DNA of 64,000 bases from assembly GCF_034190915.1 (NCBI RefSeq), contig NW_026947485.1:129763337-129827336 (forward strand), written 5' to 3'. This DNA comes from Cavia porcellus (lineage: Eukaryota; Chordata; Mammalia; Rodentia; Caviidae). Position numbers and translations under genes: made by a program. A model generated the notes under the pieces. The model was not told where the DNA came from, did not search any database, and saw nothing but the letters and a program-made list of their open reading frames with translations. This document shows, in pieces, positions 34,647 to 47,180 of this stretch (the first letter of the stretch is position 1; each line of letters opens with the position of its first letter).

Positions 34647-36855
34647 CTAAAAAAGTGACGGGTCAACATTATTGAAATCTCCATAAATTTCAAGTTATAG
34701 AAAACAAATCCCTGGCAAAAGTGTTAGCGTGATGTGAAGCTCTGGTTTGTCTGCTCCCTGCCCCAACCTTGACTAAATGAGCCAATACTCCCAGGTATAT
34801 AGCACCCCCATCCCCACTGCAATTTCTTCATTAACTCCCTCCTCCCAGATCAGGTGCTGCCTTATATTTTCTCTTGGCATTTTATTAACCTCTTCCAGCA
34901 GGAAAGGCTTTTCATTTGGGAAACAAAATAGGCTTCCCAAAAGGAAGGAAGAACATCTTGCCCCTACCCAGACCCCCTTAGAGTTAAAAGTATTTAGAAG
35001 CGTTGCTTCTGTGTTCTAAATGTGATGTAACTTGTCTTCCTACATTTCAGGATTGAGATTGGCAAAGCAAGGAGTCTGATTGAGTGGTTTCCTCTTCCTC
35101 AAAAGACACTCTTAAGCAAGCTAAATGTTAAGAAGACACATGACCTTGACTTTTTTCAAACCTGAAAGGGGCGGAAATGCCACCAGCCTTTTGAAAAATA
35201 AAGATTACACAAAATCAATTGCGCACTGTTAAAAACTGAGCCCTACCCAAACTTGACTAGAGCATCTTGGTTTTTCTTCATGGAGTTCACGAAGAATGAA
35301 CTTCTGGAATCTTGATTTTGGTCTCTCTCTCCCCATGTATGACCTATGTCTTAGATTTCAGGATAATATTTCAGCAATCACCTGCCACTAAAGCAATACT
35401 GTTCCTGTTTTATTTCATTTGATGAATAAGAGGCCCAAACACATTCTCTAAAATTACTTTTAAGACAGAGAGACAGTGAGGCCACCACAGGTTATGTAGC
35501 CAGATGTCTGCCACGGCTCCAGTCTCTAAGAAGCTGAGGAACTAAACTGGGGGGCGGGGTGCCGTCCATGGCATGGTGTTGGATAGGCAAGTTGACTCTG
35601 GACAGGTGCGAGTTAATAATCCACCTGTGTGATACCCTCCCCTACGTCCTTCAGCAAAACAGCATCTGCTTCAAATATCACAGAAGAGGCAAGAATATGA
35701 GGCAAATGCTTCATCCTTTGTATGGGGGAAGTACTGTCAATTAAACTTCTATAAATTATAGAAATTAGTTAAGGGAAAAAATCACTTGTCCCTTTGCATT
35801 GGGGGTCTTAAAGGTAATGAAAGTGATGATGAAAGCTACGAGGACCTACTCAAGATGACAAGATGGGCCAAGAAGGAGGGGAAATAGGAATCTTAAACCT
35901 GGAGGGCTTAAAAACACAAGAACTTCACTCACTTCATTCCTGTATATTTTTAAAAAGTCTTGGGGGAAAAACAGATTTAAAATAACTTTCTTTAATCTTT
36001 CTGCTTTCAGTGCAAATGTATTTTCTGAAGTTAAGGCCCATTTCAGTTGCTTGCATTTTGTGTAGGTTTAGCCATCTTAGGTGCATGTGTTTGCAGGGGA
36101 GAGACAAGTGGAAAATTCCTCTCCCCAGTCTTGTTTATGATTTGTATTATATATTTATATGTTAGTAGATGTTTAAGATAAAATGAGGCTTTCCAAACCA
36201 AAAATGTCACCTAGAAAAGCAAAGCGTGCTGAAAAGGATTACTTTTTAAATAGCATCTGGGTGTATAGGAATTATTGGCAAGAAGAAAAATTGTATTACA
36301 AATTAGGGCTGAAAAACCACCTTTAGGTAGACTTTTGTAGGAGTATTCTTGCTCTGTACACACAAAGCAAGATTTTTGATTTCTGAGGAGCCTGTAAGTG
36401 CCAGCGAACCTGAATCTTAAAGGTGACCTCTTAAATAGGCGACCACGTGCAATATCATGTTTACATACACTTCCACAAGATAAAGTACCACAGCAAAAAA
36501 AAGCATATTGTTCTAAATGCACCATATGGGTTGAAATGCCTCTGTTGGCGTATAAGTGGTGTAAATAAATCAGAACGATATCTAGACAAAGCTACAGTTT
36601 GATATATGAAGAATCTGCACAACTACATGTTTATAGTATGATGGAACCTATGGTGCCAGATAAGAAAAATGCATTTGGGGGCTAGACCTAAATCTTTATA
36701 TTGTTGAGATTTTTAACTGACCTGTCTCCTTTCATCATGCAGAGGCTATATGATCATAAATATAGGGAACTACTGACAATATAACTCATCCCTTAAAAAC
36801 AGTTTATTCTTAGCAGCTAAGACAGTTTAAAAAAAAAAAAAAAGGCTTTACTTAC
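34647..36855. other. MCTP1: MCTP1 intron, 2.2 kb
   Basis: Intronic DNA without recognised SINE or LINE. I see nothing else definite in it. Confidence 0.7.
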
Positions 36856-36965
36856 CCCAGACAAGGACAATGTATCTCAGTGGAATGAAGTATAGGATGA
36901 CTGTGAACACACAGAGGGCCACAATGGCCAGCCAGCTTAGGAACGGGACAGTCCAGTTGAAAGTA
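36856..36965 (-). CDS. MCTP1: MCTP1 coding exon, membrane segment
   Basis: A 110-base exon between the acceptor 'ttccattcag' and the donor ctgg|gtaag. It reads (N)[20 protein letters not shown] continuing [17 protein letters not shown] (phase 2 in, phase 1 out). The roughly 25 hydrophobic residues form the second membrane segment of the MCTP phosphoribosyltransferase-C-like region; the aromatic NW at the start and the R in PLRY mark the interface. Confidence 0.97.
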
Positions 36966-39900
36966 CTGAATGGAAAATTAACACATCAGCAATCTGAGCA
37001 TTTCACACCCCTTTCAAGCGAAGATTAAAATCAGCGTGATTCTGACTAGCTTGGAACCCAGTCAGTCGCTCTGCTTTCCCGAGTAGAAGTCGCTGGAGAC
37101 CATCAGAGGACATAGGTTAGTATAATCTCAACTCCAGGAACACAAGGCCCAGGAAAGAGTATTGCTACCAATCCCACCAATTGTCCCCCTTGAGGTCAGA
37201 GTTTAAAACCATGCCACTGCCGGAGCAGTGAATACCCACATAGTAAAAAAGTTTTTACTTTTCTACGCAAAAACTATTACTGAGCCTTGTTTTCTTTAAA
37301 TCTTTACAGAGTAAAATGCACCTGGGGCTAACCTCCTGCTATCATCTCTCAGTATTCCCCACAATGGAAATAAAACACTTCCATTAATTGTCTGTAGATG
37401 TAATTCTTTGACAATTATGTAAATGCCCTGAATTTTAGAATTCTGTACAGAAACTCTCCCTTCCCACCCAGATACGTTTTAAATGGAAATCAAGAAAACA
37501 GCCCTGGAAAACTTCACCTGTTACCATTGCTCTTCTTCACGAAAACACATGTGCAATGGAGAGAGTCAGCAATATTTTACTCCCCGCCCCTTAGCACGGG
37601 GGAACATGGAAGGCACTGGGGCTGTGCGGTAAACCTTAGCAAGGGACTGTGAGCTAGAAAGCTGTGACGCGGCTCTACAGGATTGCTAGCCTGCTGATGA
37701 CAGAATAGGAAGGACTGGGTCAGAGAGGCCAGGCAGCATTGACAGTGACACAGCACAATCACAAGTACAAAAACAGGGTCCATGGGCAGAAGGAGGGGAA
37801 GTCAAAAAAGATAATATGGAAATGGGAAGGGATTTTTGTGGGACAAAGGGGAAAAAGAATGAAGAAAAAAAGGCCAAATAATCATGTACGCTACTTTTAA
37901 AAGACACTATAGGGAGGTGGAAAACAGAAGGCACAGTCATTTTTAAGCTTTGTGTGTTGAAGACATGTGATGAATCTGAAGTTTTTACGGGGGAAAAAAG
38001 TGCGTAGTAAATTAAAACATTGCCTGGAGCCTCTGGGGTTTGATACACCACCATCCACGGGCATCCTCTGAAATGTCCCCAATGTTCAGCTACCAAAGCA
38101 GAATTAATATACAGTGTTGACTGGCCTTTTAGTATAACCCTTGAATGAAAAGAGTCAAGAAGTTGGCAGATGCACATTCAAAGCCTGGACTCTGTTATGT
38201 GATGTCAGATTAATCAGTCTAATTTGATTCTGTTATGGGATTATAGGTGAGTCAATCTCACCAGCCCTCCACTTTCTGCTTTTCATATAAGGATAGCTTT
38301 TATTGTATCAAGGAAGGAAGACTCATGATGATAAATGTATTTGTGTGAATTAAGGCGTTATTATTAGAGCTAACGAAGCCCAGCAGTGTCAAGTACAGGC
38401 AATCAGAAGGGCTCCAAAGGTAGTTCAGAAACCTATGAAATTATGCATGATATAGATAAATGTTAGTGTCTTTATTTCTCCTGATTAATGGGCATTATAA
38501 TTATTTGGAGCTGGGTTTGCCCAGGGCAATTTTGATCCAATAAAGTACAACGGCTAAGTATTTTTCTTATACAGTACTTTAGCACAATGCTTTAGCATTG
38601 TTCCTTAGTTTTGTGGCATGCAGCTTGCTTTTTGTGTCTTGTTTCCTAAAACTGATTTTTCTAGTAAGCAATCCAAACTTGGATCAATCTGTCCTGTTTT
38701 CAGTAGCCCTCGGAGTCTGGCTTTTCGTCCTTGTGTTTTTGTTTCTTTCCTCTCTGGTCAGGCAGTGAGCACCCTGTGACTGTCAGCAGGTGGGAGACCA
38801 TGCTTCCCTTGCTAGGTGGACACCTGTGCTTCCCTTGCTCTGCCTGCTTGTGGAGTGAACAGAAGGTTGAGGGTCTGCTTGCTCTCCTGTGGCTCAACTC
38901 AGAGCCATCCATCACAGCACTCGGTGTGTGCGGGCACTGGCAATGCACTCGGAAAACCTTCCTCCTCCGGGCAGCCCCGCTGAAGGGCTCCCTGTGTCCT
39001 GCTTACTCCTATTGGAAGGAGAAATGGCAAAGAATCCTCTCCTGTGGAGCTAATGTTAGGAGGAAAAGCTTACCTTTTCTATTCCACACTTTGCATTCTG
39101 GAATCTAAATCTAGCTATGCTCTTCTCTGAAAAGAGCTGCAATTCAAGAAAGTTCTGCAACGATTGTGTAGAAACAAGGCCGGTCCGTCTCCGTGATCTG
39201 GTCATATTCTTCCTTGGCCATCATATTCTGCAGCAGATCTGTTTGAAGACCTCCCACTACCTGAATCACAGAGAAGCCTCTTCCCTCAAACACTCACTAG
39301 CCTGGCCTGATTCTTCCACTATAAGTGAGAGATTTTTGTCACCTATCAGCACACAGTGAGCCCCAGAGAAAGGACAATGCTATGTAGGGAAATGCTCCAA
39401 ACTTAGGGCTTCACACTGTGCCTCCAGTTGACAGGGTATACAGGACAAGAGAACATCCTCAGAGGTAGAAGTAACAGGAAGAAGGAAAGAGAAAAGATTT
39501 GGGTATGAGTCTTTAGAAGTCTTGAGACTGAATGCTGCTTGGGGGCATTCAAGTGTGAGAGGGAGGCCATTCTGTCTAATACAAGAAAAGTGAAAACTCA
39601 GCACCTATCTGTATGTGAAATATATTAAACAAAAAATTATACGAAATAAAATGCATTATCCCTTGCTACATGAAAGGCACCGGATGAATGACTCACACCT
39701 TTCGTTTAAATAATTTACTCCTTTCAAATTCTATATATGTCCAAGAATCTAAATTTGCAGAGCACTTTTGGCTATGAATAATAAACAGTGAGTAGATATA
39801 TGAAACTAGGAAAATACATCTCATCCAGAGACACAGCAGCCTTTCTTGACTAGATCATTAACGGTTGCTTAAAAGACAAGTATCATATAGTAGTATGGGA

Positions 39901-40635
39901 TCGGACAGGTCTGTAACTCATAATTTCTGTAAGTCTACCTCATTGTTTTTATACATATAAAATAGTTTTGAAAATACATTAGTAAACTCAATTATTCAAA
40001 ATAAAACAGTATGGAAATGTCAGTTTCTTGATTTTACATTAAGTCTCACTGAAGCTATGTTTATTTAAAAGTTAAGTATAAAAGGGATTCAATTTCTTTA
40101 TTATAATCTATGAGTTTCTAAATTACAAAACATTATTGGTAACTACGATATCAACTATTGAATTTGAAAGAACATAAACAGTTTTTGTAGCATGTTATTG
40201 CATAATAGAATTTTTTTAAATGTTTAGAACCACTGCATGAGAATTATAAAGAGTCCAATAACACAACGCAGGTGTCTTGATTACCTGAAATCTTCATGTA
40301 GTTTGGATTCAATTTTTTCTATGATTTCATATTCCATTTAAGAACAAAGTCTTTCACTATAAAAAAATGTGCTAAAATTTAGGACGGTGTTATTTCTTCA
40401 AAGCTACAAGTATGACTTCTTTCCAACCAATATGTTCTGAATTTCAGGGAAGAAATTGACAGAACTTTCATAACACCAAAGACTGGCAGAAACCAAGTAA
40501 ATAATGATGAGGCTGAGCAATAGATCACCCAGAGAGACTCTGCCCTGCCAGACGGAATGTGGCGTTTCACCTCTGAGAAACAAATGGACACCCTGCCCCA
40601 CAGAAGGCCTGGTCCCACGTGCCACCGTCACTCAC
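36966..40635. other. MCTP1: MCTP1 intron, 3.7 kb
   Basis: Intronic DNA. Reading frames on both strands at 37577-39604 are short, overlap each other, and show no domain. No repeat family was confidently recognised. Confidence 0.65.
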
Positions 40636-40745
40636 TTCTTTATCCTTTCGCCAAAGGAAGCCACTTCATCTAGGATGTTCTGGACACTGACACATACCTC
40701 CTGGATGGCATAGATTTTATTGATAAATCCCTTCTTTTCACTGTC
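40636..40745 (-). CDS. MCTP1: MCTP1 coding exon
   Basis: A 110-base exon between the acceptor 'ttgcatttcag' and the donor agaa|gtgagt. It reads [20 protein letters not shown] then [16 protein letters not shown] plus AA (phase 0 in, phase 2 out). It forms the amphipathic loop between the two membrane segments. It joins the next exon as ERIKN|TFNW with no gap. Preceding exons, which should encode an acidic stretch and the first membrane segment, were not found before 64000. Confidence 0.96.
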
Positions 40746-42009
40746 CTGAAATGCAACAACAAGAGGAAATTCTGTATGAGTAAAAGATGTTCTTTAGTGC
40801 CTGAATTCTTTGGGTTAGTCCTCCTTTGTATTTTCAGCTTCAAATAATCACTTATCTTGTGTACCTATACACAGAGCTGGTAGTATGGGTTGAGGAGGGC
40901 AGAAATCCAGCATCATGGAACTATGTGACTTATAAAAATGGCTGCAGTGCAGCAGCCTCAAATTCTATTGCTTCAGCCCTGATGACCAGAAACTGTGAGT
41001 GGGGGTGCTGGGTTTGAGAGAGCGAAAGGATCTGACCCAGGACCTACCAGGACTATTTAGCACACCGTTTCTTGACCACCCGCAGACCTAAGTCTGATGG
41101 TGGCTCCATGTCATCAGCAGAAAATGCTTAGGTGCAAACAACAAGACATGAGAGCAATGAAAATGGCAAAAAATGACAAAGGCAACTGAAATTAATTATG
41201 GGGACACTTTTTAGATCACACACTAAGCTTGATCCCCCACACTTAAAAATAATACTCTTCCATGTTATAAAGTAGCATATGCAATCAGTCATGGCACTAA
41301 CTAAGACCCCCTTCTCTTACTTAATGCATCTTATGCAGAATTCTAGCAAGATACTGTGCTCCAGGGAATGGGTGGGTGGATGGGTAGGGATTGAGCATAA
41401 ATCTCTCTCTCAGGGTGGTGTGAGCCTAGGGCAAATGTGCATATTTTGTAATTTTAGATCCAGAGGAAAGAAATAGTGGTGGCCTTTCACGATTGAAAAT
41501 TCTGCTTAGTAGCCTGGCATCACAGGCACAAATCTAGGCTGTTTGGTGGAGACCATCCAACCCTCATTCCATGACTCTATTCCTCTATGCCAGCTTGAAT
41601 ATTATGGAAATGTAGATCCAATTTCATTACTTTTAACTTCTTTTGAACACTTGCATATTATGCCAGAACACTTGAGACCTCATGTGGCAGTCGGTGCTTG
41701 CTGAAAGCAGCCAGGAAGCTAGAATAATAATGTCATGTTGCACATTTACATACTGACTTTCATTTCAGAAGAGTTGAAAGCACTTTACACCAGGAACACT
41801 TGGCCAGGGCTGGCACCCTGCCACACGGAAACAGAGGGTAAGAGAATCACAGGTGTGCGTGCGTCCTCCAAGGACAACACGGTACACAGGGACCATGAGC
41901 ACGAAGGCCAATTTCATAACTTGATCTTTAGTGTAGATACCAGTTACTTACACTTCCATTTTAAATTTAATTCCCGTAAGAGACACTGTCTACATTATTC
42001 ATCTTGCTT
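40746..42009. other. MCTP1: MCTP1 intron start
   Basis: Intronic DNA without a confident repeat assignment. Nothing else is supported. Confidence 0.6.
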
Positions 42010-42049
42010 ATTACTTCTCGGCCTTTTGGCTAAGATCAAATGTGGTATT
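42010..42049 (+). pseudogene. U2 snRNA 5'-end fragment (pseudogene)
   Basis: TTCTCGGCCTTTTGGCTAAG followed by ATCAAATGTGGTATTC matches the first 40 bases of U2 snRNA (ATCGCTTCTCGGCCTTTTGG...), with a few transitions. The branch-point-pairing region (GTAGTA) is changed to GTGGTA and the match stops right after it. There is no U2-type proximal element upstream that I can see. It is a 3'-truncated, non-functional copy. Confidence 0.9.
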
Positions 42050-42402
42050 CATCCTGCTTACGCCAAAACAGATTGTCAGACAATAAGGTCCAGAAGACAT
42101 ATATAACAGTGTGGGAGACAGCATTCCCAACTACCTTCCAAAGTCACCCTCGCCTTGGTGGACCCGCATGCATCAATTTCTTTTCTTCTCCATTTAATAA
42201 AACAAAATGTTTTAATTGCACCTATGCAGTTCTGCACTTTGAAATAAAAAGGAATATCTAGTGGCTCCAGCCACTTCCTTTTGTAAGTACCAAGTGGGTC
42301 TGACGGCCCTTCTAATTCTCATGTCAAGCACCACTTAAGTTCATTTACAACTATGAGGTGAAATATTCTTATAAATGACTTATATGTATATGACAAAACA
42401 AA

Positions 42403-42500
42403 CTGGAGGCTCAGGATGTAGATCAGTAGTAAAGCATATGCTCAGCAGAGGCAGGCATGGGGTTCAAACCCCAGCACCACAAAGAGAAAAAGAAAAAGAA
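42403..42500 (+). mobile_element. ID-like SINE, decayed
   Basis: GAGGCTCAGGATGTAGATCA, then AGCATATGCTCAGCAGAGGC, GGGGTTCAAACCCCAGCACC and an A/G-rich tail. Confidence 0.75.
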
Positions 42501-42539
42501 CTACATCAAAGCATGTTAGTCATACAGTGCAAGTCCAGT

Positions 42540-42840
42540 AACAATAAGATCTTCCTAGGTCAAAATTATGTGAAAATATTTCTTTCCCTAAAACAGAATA
42601 TAAAATACTTAGGCATAACCCTAACAAGAAATGTGTAACAATCTATATAAAAATATAGAGATCATTTTTACATATCACAGTATTGACTATTAAAAAATTT
42701 TTTGGTCAAATATAATGCAATCAGATTTTAATATTCTTAGTGTACTGAAATGGGGAGAATTTGATAAAGTGTTTCTATAATTTGTCTGAAAAAATTAAAT
42801 GAGTAATTACTACCAAAGTTATTTTTTATAAATGTATTAT
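42540..42840 (+). mobile_element. L1 ORF2 fragment
   Basis: The + strand around 42594-42640 encodes NIKYLGITLTRNV, the conserved ORF2p motif 'KYLGI-LT'. Downstream text (tctataatttgtctgaaaaa) resembles the following ORF2 section, but with many stops. It is opposite in orientation to the L1 at 1-1345. Confidence 0.7.
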
Positions 42841-42841
42841 T

Positions 42842-42918
42842 TTCAGTGCTGGGAGTTGAAGCTGAGACGCCCGTCATGCTAGGCAAGTGCTCTACCACTG
42901 AGCTGCGTTCTCAGTCAG
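42842..42918 (-). mobile_element. ID-like SINE, antisense
   Basis: Contains CAGTGCTGGGAGTTGAAGC, CTAGGCAAGTGCTCTACCAC and TGAGCTGCGTTCTCAG, the reverse complement of an ID element. Confidence 0.78.
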
Positions 42919-43071
42919 TCCAAGACATTTTTGTGAAAGAAACATTGAGAAGACATTTGGTGGGCCAGGTACTTTGCTAAAGTGAGATGCAGGCACCGAG
43001 AAGCAGTTATCTAAAGGATACATCATCATGATGGCTCAGGCCCTGTTCATTCTAAGTTAATTTTTAAAGCT

Positions 43072-43082
43072 AAAGAAAAAGG

Positions 43083-43145
<63 letters not shown>

Positions 43146-43194
43146 AAGAAAGAGAAAGAAAGAAAGAAAGAAAGAAAAAGAAAAAAGAAAGAAA
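43072..43194 (+). repeat. 123-base polypurine tract, (GA)n then (GAAA)n
   Basis: Every base from 43072 to 43194 on the + strand is A or G. About 50 bases of GA repeat are followed by GAAA repeats. This is a mirror-type homopurine block. Confidence 0.95.
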
Positions 43195-43752
43195 TTATAA
43201 CAGGACAATAAAGGTAAGATATTTACTAATCTTGGACAAAAGAGAACTTGCTAAACTTTCAAGCAGTAAATCACAAAAGAAATGCTTGATAGCAATAGTT
43301 ATAAAATTAAAAACTTTCTGTCAAACATCATCATCAACTTTAAAGACCGGGGCTGGGAGTATAGCATGTGTGACCCACAGGCTTCAATCCACACCAGAAA
43401 AAAATTTATAAAGGGGAAAAGATTGCACAAATAGGACAAATGAGATAATATTCCAATTATAGTCAATAAACATCTGAAAAACTTCCATTGCTGTTTTTCT
43501 CATAATAATAAAATATTAACATGCTTAAATTGGATCAATTATGAAATCAGAAAATATTTAGAGAGCAATGACAACAAAAGTATTGATGAACCATAGGGAT
43601 AAAGAGTGGAAAGTAAATGTGATATATAATATAATTCTAACATTTTAAGTGGCCAGACTGACAAAAAAAAAGGAATATATCAAAATATCCAGATAATGGA
43701 AGTTCTTCTTCACACCATCCAGTAAGATGCCAAGTAATATTCTAGAATTAGT

Positions 43753-43810
43753 ATATCAGAATTAATACATCAACAATTAATATATCAGCAATTAATATGT
43801 CAGAAATATT
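43753..43810 (+). repeat. Small tandem repeat, about 15-base unit x 4
   Basis: Four adjacent copies resembling atatcagcaattaat: 43753-43766, 43767-43781, 43782-43796 and a diverged 43797-43810. Confidence 0.75.
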
Positions 43811-43949
43811 TTCGTCATATGGGGAATTTCCCCTATTATTAAAGGAAGATGGACAAAAGAAATGTGTGTTAAAACTTATTGATGATGGTTGCACTTTTAA
43901 TCTATTTTTTCTTAATGTATTTAAATTCTTTTGTGATAAGATGTGCTTA

Positions 43950-44082
43950 GTTTCTTTGAGATAAGATGGGCTGACCTTGAACTCACCATATAACCCAGGC
44001 TCGCCTTGAACTCATGGCAATCCTTGTACCTCAGCCTCCTGAGAGCCAGATTTACAGGTGCGTACCACCACACCCAGCACTT
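43950..44082 (-). mobile_element. B1-type SINE, antisense
   Basis: TTGAGATAAGATGGGCTGAC, CCTTGAACTCAT, TACCTCAGCCTCCTGAGAGC, and CAGGTGCGTACCACCACACC are the reverse complement of a diverged B1 monomer. Confidence 0.85.
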
Positions 44083-44119
44083 GTGTGCATTTTAATAAGC
44101 TATCTTAAGTTTTAGAAAG

Positions 44120-44300
44120 AAGTAAAATAGAAATAAAAATGAAGTGCTTTTCACATAGCCCATCTTATCCTCATGATCATCCTATAATTTTTTCTCCCCT
44201 ACACAAGAGGAGAAACTGAGGCTTGGAAAAACTGACAGACCTTGGACTGGGAATGTAACTGGCCAACTTCTGAGTCTGTTCTCTCCATGATAATCTGTTC
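44120..44300 (-). mobile_element. MIR SINE remnant
   Basis: AAGAGGAGAAACTGAGGCTTG, with surrounding 'catcttatcctcatgatcat', is the reverse complement of the MIR core and 3' part. Confidence 0.65.
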
Positions 44301-45458
44301 TTTCAATTCGATCCAGGAAAGTTTCAGATCTTCCCCAAAATCTCAGTGGCATAAAGAACAAAAAAAGATTTGAAAGTATTTGTGAACTTGTAGACAGCTC
44401 TAGCTAACCTTGAGGCTCATCATGCAGCTGACATCTTCAGTAAAAAATGAAATCCTTGATTTGAAGGTAAAAGGACACAATGTAAACAACCAGCTTTAAG
44501 GTCAACAGTGTGGTACATAAATATTAAATATGGGAACTTCATTCACAGAATGTCATTTAAGAAATCTACGCAGGTAATTTTTAGTAAGTACTTAAAAATA
44601 TCAGGGTTCATAAATGATAATTGGTTAATATTCTGTAAAAATCAAGCTTACTTTAAATTGTCTTTGTTTCTCTTGCATTCCTAGCCCGCTGTCACTCCCT
44701 TATCCCTGATCCAGAGGATAAAATAAGGTGGTCTGTCTAGAATGTTGACGAAGTTTTAGAAAGTAGAGGCTTTGGGGTAAAATTTTTATTTTAAAATCTC
44801 TTTCATCAGCTGCTGTATTCCTCCACTGTGGTCTCCAACCAATGAAGCAATTACTTCTTATATACAGTATATGACCCAAAACTGCAATGGGTAATGGAAT
44901 TGCTCTGTGTTGCATTCCAATATTTCATACTTTCCCCCTAATGTTCAATACTTTATTAGTAAAGAATAAATTGGTACATTTCTTTTATTGTCATATTTGC
45001 TTTCCTTTATAAACCAGCTTGTATGAAAGAAATACCATAGGGCAGTTAATCATCCAAAGGTTTGGTAGTGACACTGGTTTTCTTAAAAATGCATTATTAA
45101 GATTTCTTTTGAAGATGTAAAAACATTCCTCATAAAAACAGCTATTGCTATAAATCTGAGAACATCTGACTTGTATCACACAACTATCTGTAATGATTCT
45201 GTGCAGTTTTTAAAAAACACTAGATTTTACATAGTCTGAAAAGTATCAGTAACTACAAACCTTAAATTACAGTGGTTCTCTAATACTTGGCTATTTTAAT
45301 ACCACCTATCATAGCACGTAGTTAACTAGATTCTTCCAAAGAAGCAACTACTTCCTAGCACTGAGATATTTAGGAGAATCAGAAGACCTACCGCATCAAT
45401 GGAAGTACCTCACATAGTTGAAGAATCCTGTTCATTACCTTCTGGGCCAAAATGACAG

Positions 45459-45895
45459 ATGCCCCTTTTCATTGACTCTGTTCTGAATGGAGCAAGGAGC
45501 CAAAGTGGTGGGCACCAGGGATGTGTATTCTGGGGCTGGTTACTCATGCTGGGCTGCATCTTGCCTCAGTCATTAGTGCATTTAGGGAGCCTGCCAAAGT
45601 GGTCACTGTCAATCCTGCTGACACAGAACGCAGATCTGTTGAACACCTGTGCTCTATGGGATCACAGTCAGCAGGTTTATACAACAGGTTAGCTCCAATA
45701 TTACTATTAAAAATTCTTTCCCCTCTAGGTTTGAAAGAATACCTTCAGAACAAAAGGGAGGAGCTGCTAAATCTTATGCCCAGATAACAAAGATTAAATG
45801 GAACTGTGCTAATAAACCAGGACATATGGTCTCATTTTTCCCCCTGGAGGAAGTAGCCAGCATTGAGATACCTTCTACCTCAAAGAGCTAGGCTT
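45459..45895 (+). other. Unassigned stretch open in several frames
   Basis: All three forward frames carry open stretches of 77 to 88 codons here (45459-45692, 45521-45787, 45649-45891), and the sequence is less AT-rich than its surroundings. I recognise no family. It could be an old pseudogene with frameshifts, a repeat, or chance. No function is proposed. Confidence 0.25.
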
Positions 45896-46559
45896 GATCA
45901 TAACTTTGTTTGTCCTGTGAAAGTCTCGCTGTATAATTTCTGGCTAAAGTTCATCGATAAACTTGATATTTGTGGAGGCACAATTAGACAAATTAGGATT
46001 TATATTCTGTGGACACATTTAGCTTCAAACAGAATGAAATCTACAGCTGTACTTGGAATATGTTTATATCACTATGATTCTTTTATGCTAAAGGTGGTTT
46101 GGGTCTGTCAGTTTTTTTAGTCCTTTCGGTAAAGTGTGACTCCTGTACTTCTAACCTATGTGACAGAGTGGATATAGACACATAGAGAAGAGAAGCCGGC
46201 AGTCAATCTTTTTCAGATATAGCAAACTACATTTCAGCTTGAAATCTAGAATACTGAGATTCTCACAGAGAGCAACTTGGCAGCTCGCAGAATCCCTTGG
46301 CTACTGAATCTCATCTAAGTGTCTTAGTTCTTACTCTATCAAATCTTAGCCAGTTGACTTGGTGCCTGGCTCTTTTCCTGATACTAGCCTTAAAAACAGG
46401 ATTCCTCCACTGAGACAGGGAAGTATTTGGAGAGATAGTTACGGTTACAAGGATACATGGACACCATGTAAAAAAAGTCTGTTTTTCTCATATTCTTAAA
46501 ATATCTATATGTCGGGATTATAAGAAGAATCACATTAAACGTGATAATACATACCTTTT

Positions 46560-46745
46560 CTCTTTTTTAACACTGGGGAGTGAGCCCAGGGCCTTCACTC
46601 TGACTGTAACCCCAAGTCCATTTTGGGTTTTAATTCTGAGACAGTGTCTCGCTAATTCACCAAGTTGTACAAGCTAAGTTCAAATGTGCAATTCTCCTGC
46701 CTCAACTGCCTAGCCTCCTCAGCTGGAATGCATGGCTTGAAGACC
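46560..46745 (-). mobile_element. B4-type SINE, antisense
   Basis: ID half AACACTGGGGAGTGAGCCCA, then B1 half TGAGACAGTGTCTCGCTAAT and TCCTGCCTCAACTGCC. Confidence 0.78.
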
Positions 46746-47069
46746 GTACATACACAAAGCACCTACTGCAATGTCTGGCAGAACTAGGCATTTTTGTAAG
46801 TAGTAGAAGTCTCGTAGTAGTAGTAGTGTACTAGTAACAGCAGCAGCAGTAGTGGTAAAATTATGAATACAACTCTCTAGTATAAAAGGATTCAAATTAT
46901 TTCATTCATTGTAGCTCATATTAAAAACAAAAACTTGAACCCTTAGAGGGGATTCTCAACTCTGTGAAACCTTTAATTCATAGTTAGCTTTGCTCCAGAC
47001 AACTTGGTGTTAACCTGTCTGATACTGTTTTAGTCAGTGACGGCAGTATCTTTACAATGTTACAGAGAT

Positions 47070-47180
47070 GGGGCTGGGGATTTAGCTCAGTGGCATAAGT
47101 GCCTGCCTTGCAAGCAGGCAGTCCTGAGTTTGATCCCCGGTACCAATAAAAAGGAAAAAACAAAACAAAAAAAAAAATTC
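47070..47180 (+). mobile_element. ID-like SINE, full-length
   Basis: GGGGCTGGGGATTTAGCTCA, CTTGCAAGCAGGCAGTCC, B box GAGTTTGATCC, GGTACCAATAAAAAGG and an A-rich tail. Flanked by 14-base near-perfect duplications (aatgttacagagat at 47056-47069, aatattacagagat at 47181-47194). Confidence 0.93.

Noticed and set aside
37686..38177. 163-codon open frame on the minus strand in an MCTP1 intron
   Set aside because: No acceptor or donor in a phase compatible with the neighbouring exons, and the composition (Ser/Phe/Pro) is typical of reverse-complemented purine-rich intron.
42010..42049. Functional U2 snRNA gene
   Set aside because: Only about the first 40 of roughly 190 bases are present, with changes in the branch-pairing region and no recognisable snRNA promoter elements.
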